A stretch of 7,014 nt of DNA from Desulfobacula sp. Lineage in GTDB: Bacteria; Desulfobacterota; Desulfobacteria; Desulfobacterales; Desulfobacteraceae. This document shows, piece after piece, positions 1 through 5,416 of this stretch. Each line of letters begins with the position of its first letter. Within the stretch, counting starts at the first letter, position 1. The DNA is taken from positions 1 to 7,014 of the forward strand of contig JABIYQ010000041.1 in the NCBI GenBank assembly GCA_018702715.1, read 5' to 3'. The notes below the pieces were generated by a model. It saw only the letters and a program-made list of their open reading frames with translations, ran no database searches and was not told the origin of the DNA. The translations under genes and the position numbers were made by a program.

Positions 1-369
1 CCCCAGTATATTGAGAATAAACTTAAAGCCAGTATTTACATTAATGATACGGTTGTGATTGGAGACAAGCGAAAATTTTTATCCTGCCTGATTATGATTG
101 ATGAGGACAATGTGGCTAAATTTGCCCAGGATAACAAGATTCAGTTTTCAACGTATAAAGATTTAACCTGTGACGAACAGGTGATCGCCCTGATTGACCG
201 GGAAGTTAAAAGCGTTAATGAAACCCTTGCACGGGTTGAAAATATTAGAAAATTCACCATTCTTCCGAAACGGCTCTACGAGGAGGATGGTGAAGTGACT
301 CCTACCATGAAAATCAAGCGAAAATTTGTCAATGAGGCGTTTAAGGATTTAATCGAAGCCATGTATTGA
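1..369 (+). CDS. Long-chain acyl-CoA synthetase (AMP-forming), C-terminal fragment
   Basis: The open frame enters from the left edge and ends at TGA 367-369, leaving the last 122 residues of a larger protein. The family activates fatty acids as acyl-adenylates and then transfers them to CoA at the inner face of the membrane. The fragment is the mobile C-terminal subdomain of the ANL superfamily. It contains a VVIGDKRKFLSCLI strand segment and, near residues 100-107, the TPTMKIKR motif that corresponds to the A10 region carrying the catalytic lysine. The sequence between them, rich in charged residues with a VNETLARVENIRKF stretch, is typical of the FAA1/FadD15-like long-chain group rather than acetyl-CoA synthetases. 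The GTG at 55 is internal and not the start. The gene converges on the aldolase at 494-1723. Chain-length specificity cannot be judged from this piece. Confidence 0.85.
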   Translation, partial: PQYIENKLKASIYINDTVVIGDKRKFLSCLIMIDEDNVAKFAQDNKIQFSTYKDLTCDEQVIALIDREVKSVNETLARVENIRKFTILPKRLYEEDGEVTPTMKIKRKFVNEAFKDLIEAMY

Positions 370-374
370 GGCAA

Positions 375-466
375 TGCCATAAGAAATTTCCAACAACCCG
401 TTACAGGCTGATTTCCTTACGTCTGCTGGATGGACATGGCAGCAAGCTTGTAATTTTCTTATGGCA
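375..466. repeat. 92-nt imperfect hairpin / inverted repeat
   Basis: A perfect 12-bp inverted repeat, TGCCATAAGAAA (375-386) and TTTCTTATGGCA (455-466), flanks nested complementarity: 401-409 with 445-453 (TTACAGGCT/AGCTTGTAA, one G-U pair) and 424-428 with 440-444 (TGCTG/CAGCA), closing an 11-nt loop. The right arm is almost continuous, while the left arm carries two 14-nt bulges. It begins 5 nt after the acyl-CoA synthetase stop and lies between convergent genes. It is followed on the + strand by T-rich sequence (480-498), so a role in termination or 3'-end stabilisation is possible. A small dispersed palindromic element is an alternative, although no target-site duplication is visible. Confidence 0.5.
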
Positions 467-493
467 AATATCCAGATCATTTTTATTGAATTT

Positions 494-1723
494 TTATGAA
501 GTCATGTTTCTTAAAAGTCTAACTTTTTTACAATAGGTTGAATAACAGAGATTTTCAATTTCCTGCATCGTTTGAAAAGCTTGTGAAAAATTATTTTTCC
601 CAATCGTAAAAAGGCCATGACCATATACAATGGCAGAATTTGTCTGTGTCAGCGCAGAGGGCAGGGTGTTGCACAGACCAAAAGGTCCTGTGCCAACTTC
701 ACCGGGAACAATAGGTGTGTGTTCTACAAATCTTTTTTCCGGGCATTTGATGTGGCATTGTTTTTTGAAATTGCAGACCGCTTTTTTTTTGGGGTCACAG
801 TCCATGGATAATATGACACAGAATCTGGGATGACCGTGGAGGATTGCCTTGCAACCTGTGACTGAAATGGTTTCTAAATGGGCACTAAGTTCACTTGAAG
901 CAGTGATCCCGGCACTGGTGGAGCAGTCCATGGGAATAGGATCAATGCATCCTGAAAGTTCATCCAGAGAACTTCCCGTCTGGCTGATATAAAGTGTTTT
1001 GTTCCAGAAAAAGGAGACATTGCCGAAAAAGGAGTCCACAAGTCCATATTCAACTATTTTTTTGCCGGCTTCTATAATGGCGGAATAAACTATTTCTTCA
1101 TTTGAAAAAGGTGATGGAATAAACTTTGAAGGTGACTTTTGTATGGGTTCTAATAATGGAACGATGGAGTCAAACACATCGTGTTCATCAGGAGTGGCAA
1201 TTCCCAGCTGAAGCGCTTGAAGATAGTCGGTGAAAAACTTTACAAAGCTTGCAAAGCACACAGAACTTATGGTTATAAATCCCTGTTCCGGGCTGACAGA
1301 ACCGTGGGCAATAATCGCAGGGCCCTGGAAATCTTTATTGTTTTTTTGGGGTGCTATGATCACACTTTTTCTTTTTTTTAAAGTGTGAATGATTTGGTCC
1401 GGGCAAAATTGGCTGATGACCGGCAGATCATGGAGAAAGGTTCTTGTTTCACAATCTTTTGGCTGAATCATTCCAAAGGATTTAAGGGCGTTTTTAGCCA
1501 GAAAGCGTATCAGACTGCCATAGGGTTCTTTTGGTCTTAAAAAAACCAGGGAATTTATATTCAGTCCTTTAAAAACTTTTTCCAGGACAGGGATTTCATT
1601 TGCCCTACGGTTCCACACAAGGGTATCATCCAGACCACCGATCAAGGGTTGTAACGGGCCTGAAATATCCCCAAGTTTTGCCTGAACCAGTTTGTATGAG
1701 TATTTATTTACAAGTTGTTCCAT
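494..1723 (-). CDS. Class II aldolase/adducin-family protein with extra N-terminal half
   Basis: This is a 409-residue protein whose C-terminal half (about 205-409) is a class II aldolase/adducin domain. These enzymes use a metal, usually Zn, bound by three histidines to cleave or isomerise sugar phosphates. Visible signature parts are GLVDSFFGNVS (about 227-237), ASSE with the candidate catalytic Glu278, HGHP with His296 and His298, and YGHGLF with His369 as third metal ligand, followed by a typical IENLCYSTY helix. All four key residues are kept, so activity is plausible; the substrate is unknown. The family domain is usually about 200 residues. Residues 1-200 are extra and look like a decayed second copy: FLHDLPVI (about 96-103) and IIAHGSVSPEQGF (about 137-149) sit where HxH and GHG motifs would be. 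The ATG lies inside the last codons of the oxidoreductase, a 16-nt overlap with only a weak upstream GGAC, which suggests translational coupling. Confidence 0.8.
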   Translation of the reverse strand: MEQLVNKYSYKLVQAKLGDISGPLQPLIGGLDDTLVWNRRANEIPVLEKVFKGLNINSLVFLRPKEPYGSLIRFLAKNALKSFGMIQPKDCETRTFLHDLPVISQFCPDQIIHTLKKRKSVIIAPQKNNKDFQGPAIIAHGSVSPEQGFITISSVCFASFVKFFTDYLQALQLGIATPDEHDVFDSIVPLLEPIQKSPSKFIPSPFSNEEIVYSAIIEAGKKIVEYGLVDSFFGNVSFFWNKTLYISQTGSSLDELSGCIDPIPMDCSTSAGITASSELSAHLETISVTGCKAILHGHPRFCVILSMDCDPKKKAVCNFKKQCHIKCPEKRFVEHTPIVPGEVGTGPFGLCNTLPSALTQTNSAIVYGHGLFTIGKNNFSQAFQTMQEIENLCYSTYCKKVRLLRNMTS

Positions 1724-3474
1724 AAGAGTCCAAGTGATATTGCTTTTTCTTTTTTTGGCAAACCATTGGTGCTTAATCCCCGGACACCGTAATATTTTTT
1801 TCTGGCATCTAAAAACTCATTCCGGTCTATGGGAGGGATTAAAATATTATTTCCGCTTGACCCAGGCTCCATAAAAAATCGAACCGGAAGATCGTCATCT
1901 TTGGCTGTAAATCCGTTTAAAGCGTTTATGATGCGTTCGTTATAATATATACGTTCCCCTTTTTTTAAAAGATCCTGGGCATTGGTTTCAACTCCAGTGA
2001 CTGCTTCATAAATAGACGCATATTCTTCCAGGCCGGCAGCAAAGAAGGTAAACTTACAGGCGATGAGTGAATCCACAATTGCATTCATGTCTTCAGCAAT
2101 TTTTATGATTCTGGCCTTGCCACTGAAACTGAAACGGTCGGTTGCAACGGGTTTCCTGAATATTTCATGACTGATGGGATAGGCACGCAAATGGCACCCG
2201 CCCCTGGTGGACAGGGCATATCCCAATGCCATGCCATATGCTCCACGGGGGTCATAGGCTGGAAGTTCCATCCCCTTAACAGCCATGGCGGCTTGAGGCT
2301 GCCCCATTTTTTTTGCATATTGTTTGGCACCAAGGCCAAGGCGTTTTCCTTCGCCTTTTCCAAATGCAATATCTTTTAAAAGAGATAAAAGGGTTTCAAA
2401 AGTATAATCAAGCCCTGTTATTTCACGTCTGCAAGCCAGTGTAGAAGCAGCTGATATTGTATCCATGCCAAAATGATTACATAGTTCATTTGCTTTTACA
2501 ACAAGTGTGGTATCCATGCAACCGATCAGGGCGGTAAAATGGGACATGGTCTCAAACTCAGGCATGGATATAGATGCTTTGTTTTTTGTACCGATCTTTT
2601 TGCAGAGGATATGGCACCCCAGGCACCCGTGTTTTTTGGGTGCATAGGATTTGGTATAGGCGGCAGCATTAAGTTTTGACGCAGGTTCAAAACGGGTGCG
2701 GCAAAAGTTATCCGTGGGCATCATCCGCCTGTTGTCCATGAGATCATAGACCGCTCCTGTACCCAGACAGGTAAATCCGAACTGGCCCATAAGTGCCGGT
2801 GAGGCTGCTGTAAGCCTTAAGATGTCTTCTCTTGCCGTTTTAAGTTTTTGAGGGTCTTTTACTTTACAATGCCCTGTACCGTCCACAAGAAGAAATTTTA
2901 TTTTTTTTTGGGCAAGACAAAGCCCAAGCCCGCTTCTTCCAGCAGCAAAGTACTGGTCCACCATAATACTGGAATAGAGAACTCCATTTTCAGCAGCAGG
3001 GCCAATGGACATCAAAGATTGCCTCCCCGGTCTGATCTTTTTGTAGATAGCCTGAGTATCAAGACCCCATAATCCAGTAGCATCTTTAAATTCTACAAGA
3101 TTATCCTTTATGGTAATGCCAACAGGGGTTTTGCTTTTGCCTTTAATGACTATACCGTCCCAGCCGGCCCTTTTCATCCGGGTGGCAAGTTTTCCGCCAA
3201 CGGATGAATCTCCCACAAGACCTGTAAGAGGGGATTTTGAAACCATGTGAGCTCGCCCTGATGTGGGGGAGATGCTTCCTGTAAGCGGGCCTGTAAATAT
3301 GCAGAATGCCATGTCCGGGTGGTCCCAGGCAAGATTTGCGCACTCCCGCAAATAACGTCCGCCAAAGCCTTTACCACCGACATATCGATTTAAGATATCA
3401 AGATGGGGTTTTTCAATCTCAAACCTTTTTTTTGTCAGGTCAATTACAAGTATGTTTCCTGTCCACCCATACAT
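1708..3474 (-). CDS. Aldehyde:ferredoxin oxidoreductase (tungsten/molybdopterin enzyme)
   Basis: The 588-residue length is close to the roughly 600 residues usual for AOR enzymes, which oxidise aldehydes to carboxylates (or run in reverse) with ferredoxin as electron carrier. They use a bis-pterin W/Mo cofactor and one [4Fe-4S] cluster in the cytoplasm. The N-terminal domain has the family start YGWTGNILVIDLT and GGKGFGGRYL (33-42), followed by FTGPLTGS and SGRAHMVSKSPLTG in the pterin-binding region. Cluster ligands are visible as C284xxC287xxxC291 plus a distal Cys473 (LIACKF), the same CX2CX3C...C layout as Pyrococcus AOR. PEFETM (305-310) and GGCHLRAY (425-432) occupy active-site positions. 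The ATG at 3474 is preceded by AAAGGG at about 10 nt. It is the first gene of a unit with the overlapping aldolase. No pterin-biosynthesis or ferredoxin partner gene adjoins it. The aldehyde substrate cannot be inferred. Confidence 0.93.
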   Translation of the reverse strand: MYGWTGNILVIDLTKKRFEIEKPHLDILNRYVGGKGFGGRYLRECANLAWDHPDMAFCIFTGPLTGSISPTSGRAHMVSKSPLTGLVGDSSVGGKLATRMKRAGWDGIVIKGKSKTPVGITIKDNLVEFKDATGLWGLDTQAIYKKIRPGRQSLMSIGPAAENGVLYSSIMVDQYFAAGRSGLGLCLAQKKIKFLLVDGTGHCKVKDPQKLKTAREDILRLTAASPALMGQFGFTCLGTGAVYDLMDNRRMMPTDNFCRTRFEPASKLNAAAYTKSYAPKKHGCLGCHILCKKIGTKNKASISMPEFETMSHFTALIGCMDTTLVVKANELCNHFGMDTISAASTLACRREITGLDYTFETLLSLLKDIAFGKGEGKRLGLGAKQYAKKMGQPQAAMAVKGMELPAYDPRGAYGMALGYALSTRGGCHLRAYPISHEIFRKPVATDRFSFSGKARIIKIAEDMNAIVDSLIACKFTFFAAGLEEYASIYEAVTGVETNAQDLLKKGERIYYNERIINALNGFTAKDDDLPVRFFMEPGSSGNNILIPPIDRNEFLDARKKYYGVRGLSTNGLPKKEKAISLGLLWNNL

Positions 3475-3550
3475 ATTTATTCAACCCTTTATTTGTTTTA
3501 TCAGTCTGCAAGGTGAATCATGGGGCACAGTTTTGGTTTTTTTGAATATG

Positions 3551-3598
3551 CTTTAACTCACCATTACTTTAACTCACCGCCACTTTAATTCACCATCA
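3551..3598. repeat. Three tandem 16-bp repeats between divergent genes
   Basis: Three head-to-tail units are visible: CTTTAACTCACCATTA (3551-3566), CTTTAACTCACCGCCA (3567-3582) and CTTTAATTCACCATCA (3583-3598). The CTTTAAYTCACC core is kept in all three and the last four bases vary. The 16-bp period with a conserved core and variable spacer suggests direct-repeat binding sites for a regulator. They lie 77-124 bp upstream of the oxidoreductase start and about 170 bp upstream of cdaA. A related GGTGAATCA occurs in inverted orientation at 3512-3520. No regulator is identified. Confidence 0.6.
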
Positions 3599-3621
3599 GG
3601 GCCACAATTTTATTATTAAAA

Positions 3622-3675
3622 TATCATATGATGATAGGAAATGATATAAGGCCTTTAAAGGGTAAGATTTAATCT
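3622..3675. other. AT-rich cluster of short palindromes in the divergent intergenic region
   Basis: Within about 54 bp there are ATCATATGAT (3623-3632), CCTTTAAAGG (3652-3661) and AGATTTAATCT (3665-3675). There is also a TATCAT/ATGATA inverted pair (3622-3627 and 3631-3636) with another ATGATA at 3641-3646. Such short palindromes are expected by chance in AT-rich DNA, but their clustering just upstream of the putative cdaA promoter makes operator function possible. Confidence 0.25.
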
Positions 3676-3686
3676 ATACAAATCAT

Positions 3687-3715
3687 TTTTTTTGGTTTAC
3701 AAATAAATGTATAAT
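3687..3715 (+). promoter_or_regulatory. Possible sigma-70-type promoter for the diadenylate cyclase gene
   Basis: A perfect TATAAT lies at 3710-3715, preceded directly by TG and followed 52 nt later by the ATG at 3768. At the expected distance upstream there is only a T-run (3686-3693), a poor -35 match. TTTACA at 3696-3701 is too close to serve as -35. The call rests on the -10 box and its position alone. Confidence 0.35.
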
Positions 3716-3767
3716 CACCAGCAGATATTCCTTAGCTACTTAAAATTTAGCAGGAGAAATAGGCCTA

Positions 3768-4982
3768 ATGAATTTGTTTGCCATATTGTCAAATATCGGA
3801 TTACCGGATATTCTTGATATTTTGTTTATTTCCATAGTTTCCTACCAGTTCTATATATGGTTCTGGGGAACCAAAGCCTTTAAAGCCCTGATAGGGATTA
3901 TCCTTTTAAGCGGTATTTTCATTGTGGCTAAATCCTGGGGGCTTTTTTTAACCACCTGGGTGTTTCAGATTTTATGGCAGGTCTTTGTTATCCTCTTGAT
4001 TATCCTGTTCCAAAAAGAAATCAGGCAAATGCTTGAGCGGTTCAACCCTCTAAAGAATTTAGGGTTTAAACAGGGAGTAACCAGGGATGACTGGATACCT
4101 GTGTTTGCAGAGTGGGCCTTTGATGCCGCTCAAAAAAGAATCGGCGCACTAATTATTTTTGAAAGATCAGAATTGACCTTTGATTTGGTCACCAAAGGAA
4201 TTTCCATAGAATGTGATCCCCAGCCTGAGATATTGAATTCAATTTTTTATAAAGAATCACCTCTGCATGATGGCGCTATCCTTATTTCCAAAGGAAAAGT
4301 TTTAAAAGTATCCTGCTACCTGCCATTGTCTGCAAGAGAGGATCTTCCCCAGGAATTGGGAACAAGGCACAGGGCTGCCCTGGGATTGACTGAACAATGT
4401 GATGCCTGGGTAATGATTATTTCCGAGGAAAGAGGGGAAATATCATTTGCCGGTAATCAAAAAATTCAAAAAGTAAAAGATCAAAAGGAATTATCCACTA
4501 TTATAGCGGAAGAGATACTTATTCAAAAAGATGTGGATACAAATATTAAAGAAAAAATTAAATCATGGTTTACCAGAAGGTATAAAGTAAAGACTGCTGT
4601 TTTTGCATTGGTGTTTGTTCTATGGATGGTCCTTGCAGGACAACAGAATTTTGAAAAAAAAATTGATTTACCCCTTAATTTTAAAAATATCCCGGCCCAA
4701 CTTATGGTATCCCAGCCTAATGATCTTAAAATCTCCATTACCTGCCGCGGTCTTAGAAAAGATGTCAGCCTGTTAAATAAAAATAATATTCTTACTTCTA
4801 TTGATTTGTTTTCAGCAAGACCCGGGACATCTTTTTATAGTATTAATACAGGAAATTTAACCTTGCCAAATGACAGGATTCATGTCGTAAATATTAGCCC
4901 GACAAGAATTGCACTGACATTTGAAACAAAACCAAAAGTAAATGAGACCAACAACTCTTCTGTGGAAAAAGAACCTATATAA
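3768..4982 (+). CDS. cdaA: Membrane diadenylate cyclase CdaA fused to a YbbR/CdaR-like domain
   Basis: This enzyme makes cyclic di-AMP from two ATP at the membrane. Residues 1-85 contain three transmembrane helices (about 12-32, 38-56 and 60-82) ending in FQKEIRQMLERF, as in CdaA. The DAC catalytic domain spans about 105-250, with DGA at 168-170, GTRHRAALGLTE at 198-209 (the RHR nucleotide-binding motif) and SEERGEIS at 219-226, all intact. Canonical CdaA ends near residue 270. Here a fourth membrane helix (about 275-292) and a roughly 95-residue domain follow; DLPLNFKNIPAQL and VNISPTRIALTFE match the start and end of a YbbR repeat. In Firmicutes that domain belongs to a separate protein, CdaR, encoded next to cdaA. 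The topology would place the YbbR domain outside the cytoplasmic membrane. AGGAG at 3752-3756 is a likely ribosome site although 11 nt from the ATG. No glmM neighbour is present. Confidence 0.93.
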   Translation: MNLFAILSNIGLPDILDILFISIVSYQFYIWFWGTKAFKALIGIILLSGIFIVAKSWGLFLTTWVFQILWQVFVILLIILFQKEIRQMLERFNPLKNLGFKQGVTRDDWIPVFAEWAFDAAQKRIGALIIFERSELTFDLVTKGISIECDPQPEILNSIFYKESPLHDGAILISKGKVLKVSCYLPLSAREDLPQELGTRHRAALGLTEQCDAWVMIISEERGEISFAGNQKIQKVKDQKELSTIIAEEILIQKDVDTNIKEKIKSWFTRRYKVKTAVFALVFVLWMVLAGQQNFEKKIDLPLNFKNIPAQLMVSQPNDLKISITCRGLRKDVSLLNKNNILTSIDLFSARPGTSFYSINTGNLTLPNDRIHVVNISPTRIALTFETKPKVNETNNSSVEKEPI

Positions 4983-4999
4983 TCTTGATTTTTTAATGT

Positions 5000-5018
5000 T
5001 CTTTATCAGTGATAGAGG
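5000..5018. other. tetO-like palindrome (TATCAGTGATA)
   Basis: The segment contains the perfect palindrome TATCAGTGATA (5004-5014) and agrees with the classical tetO2 operator at 16 of 19 positions by eye. It sits between the convergent cdaA and hgcB genes, downstream of both, with no tetR/tetA-like gene in the window, so operator function is doubtful. The rest of the 4983-5115 gap shows no convincing hairpin followed by a T-tract on either strand. Confidence 0.2.
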
Positions 5019-5115
5019 GCATTGGCTTTAAACTGATTTCCAACTTTTTTGCAGTTATCCGGTTTTCTTTTAAAGATCTATTCCATAAATTTTACAGGTG
5101 ATCAACAATACACTA

Positions 5116-5394
5116 TCAGTTACAGCAGCATGCGTTTTCTTTTCCCTTTATCCAGACCTGGATAATATAGGCGGCTCAGCCTACACCCGGACTGACGGAT
5201 ATCGCCTCTGAAGGGCAGTTGTTGACACAGGCTCCACATTCCATGCAGGCATTGAAATCAATAATATTTGCTATGTTATTTCTCATTTCAAAAACAGCCT
5301 GGGGACAGACTTTTGTACACAAGCTGCACCCGATACATTTTTCTTTGTCAAGTACCAGGGTTGATACATCGTCTATATATCTTAATTCTTTCAT
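5116..5394 (-). CDS. hgcB: HgcB, 2[4Fe-4S] ferredoxin of mercury methylation; selenocysteine form read through TGA
   Basis: HgcB reduces the corrinoid of HgcA and is thought to handle Hg(II). Two CxxCxxCxxxCP clusters are visible, C20/C23/C26/C30 and C50/C53/C56/C60, the second in the HgcB-typical form CMECGAC. A conventional reading ends at residue 72 (ISVSPGVG) with TGA 5176-5178. HgcB proteins have a conserved cysteine right after this PGVG (Cys73 in Pseudodesulfovibrio mercurii ND132). The frame stays open after the TGA, giving AAYIIQVWIKG, then a tail ending ACCCN and a TGA-TAG stop at 5113-5118. The total of 92 residues is near the family's usual 95 or so, including the C-terminal vicinal cysteines. 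With the downstream SECIS-like hairpin this indicates Sec73. AAGGA at 5401-5405 lies 6 nt before the ATG, and hgcA ends 22 nt upstream. A point mutation or sequencing error of a Cys codon is the alternative but does not explain the hairpin. Confidence 0.9.
5148..5165 (-). promoter_or_regulatory. Putative bacterial SECIS element in hgcB
   Basis: Read on the coding (-) strand, TTATCCA-GGTC-TGGATAA forms a perfect 7-bp stem with a GGUC loop. The base of the stem is 10 nt after the TGA and the loop begins at nucleotide 18 after it. In E. coli fdhF the apical stem likewise presents GGUC closed by CA/UG, with the loop starting about 19 nt after UGA. The hairpin lies within coding sequence (codons 77-83), as bacterial SECIS elements do. 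SelB recognition of the loop guanines and the U is established for E. coli; here it is inferred. Confidence 0.8.
5176..5178 (-). other. In-frame TGA, probable selenocysteine codon (residue 73 of HgcB)
   Basis: The TGA follows GGC in PGVG and precedes GCC-GCC (Ala-Ala). It replaces the codon of the strictly conserved HgcB cysteine 73. Open frame continues for 19 codons with family-like sequence up to a double stop, and a SECIS-like hairpin begins 10 nt later. Confidence 0.82.
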
Positions 5395-5400
5395 GGTGCA

Positions 5401-5405
5401 TCCTT
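5401..5405 (-). promoter_or_regulatory. Ribosome binding site of hgcB
   Basis: AAGGA on the - strand lies 6 nt before the ATG at 5392-5394, inside the 22-nt hgcA-hgcB spacer. It supports independent initiation of hgcB at this ATG. Confidence 0.65.
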
Positions 5406-5416
5406 CATGGTTTATG

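Noticed and set aside
3696..3701. TTTACA as the -35 box of the cdaA promoter
   Set aside because: Only 8 nt separate it from the TATAAT at 3710-3715, far short of the usual 16-18 nt.
4968..5004. AAAGAAC/GTTCTTT inverted repeat spanning the cdaA stop, as a terminator
   Set aside because: Only 7 bp, weak, with a 23-nt loop and no T-tract directly after it.
5176..5394. A complete 72-residue ferredoxin ending at TGA 5176-5178
   Set aside because: HgcB homologues have a conserved Cys at this codon and continue about 20 residues to a Cys-rich tail. The same tail is present in frame here beyond the TGA, with a SECIS-like hairpin.
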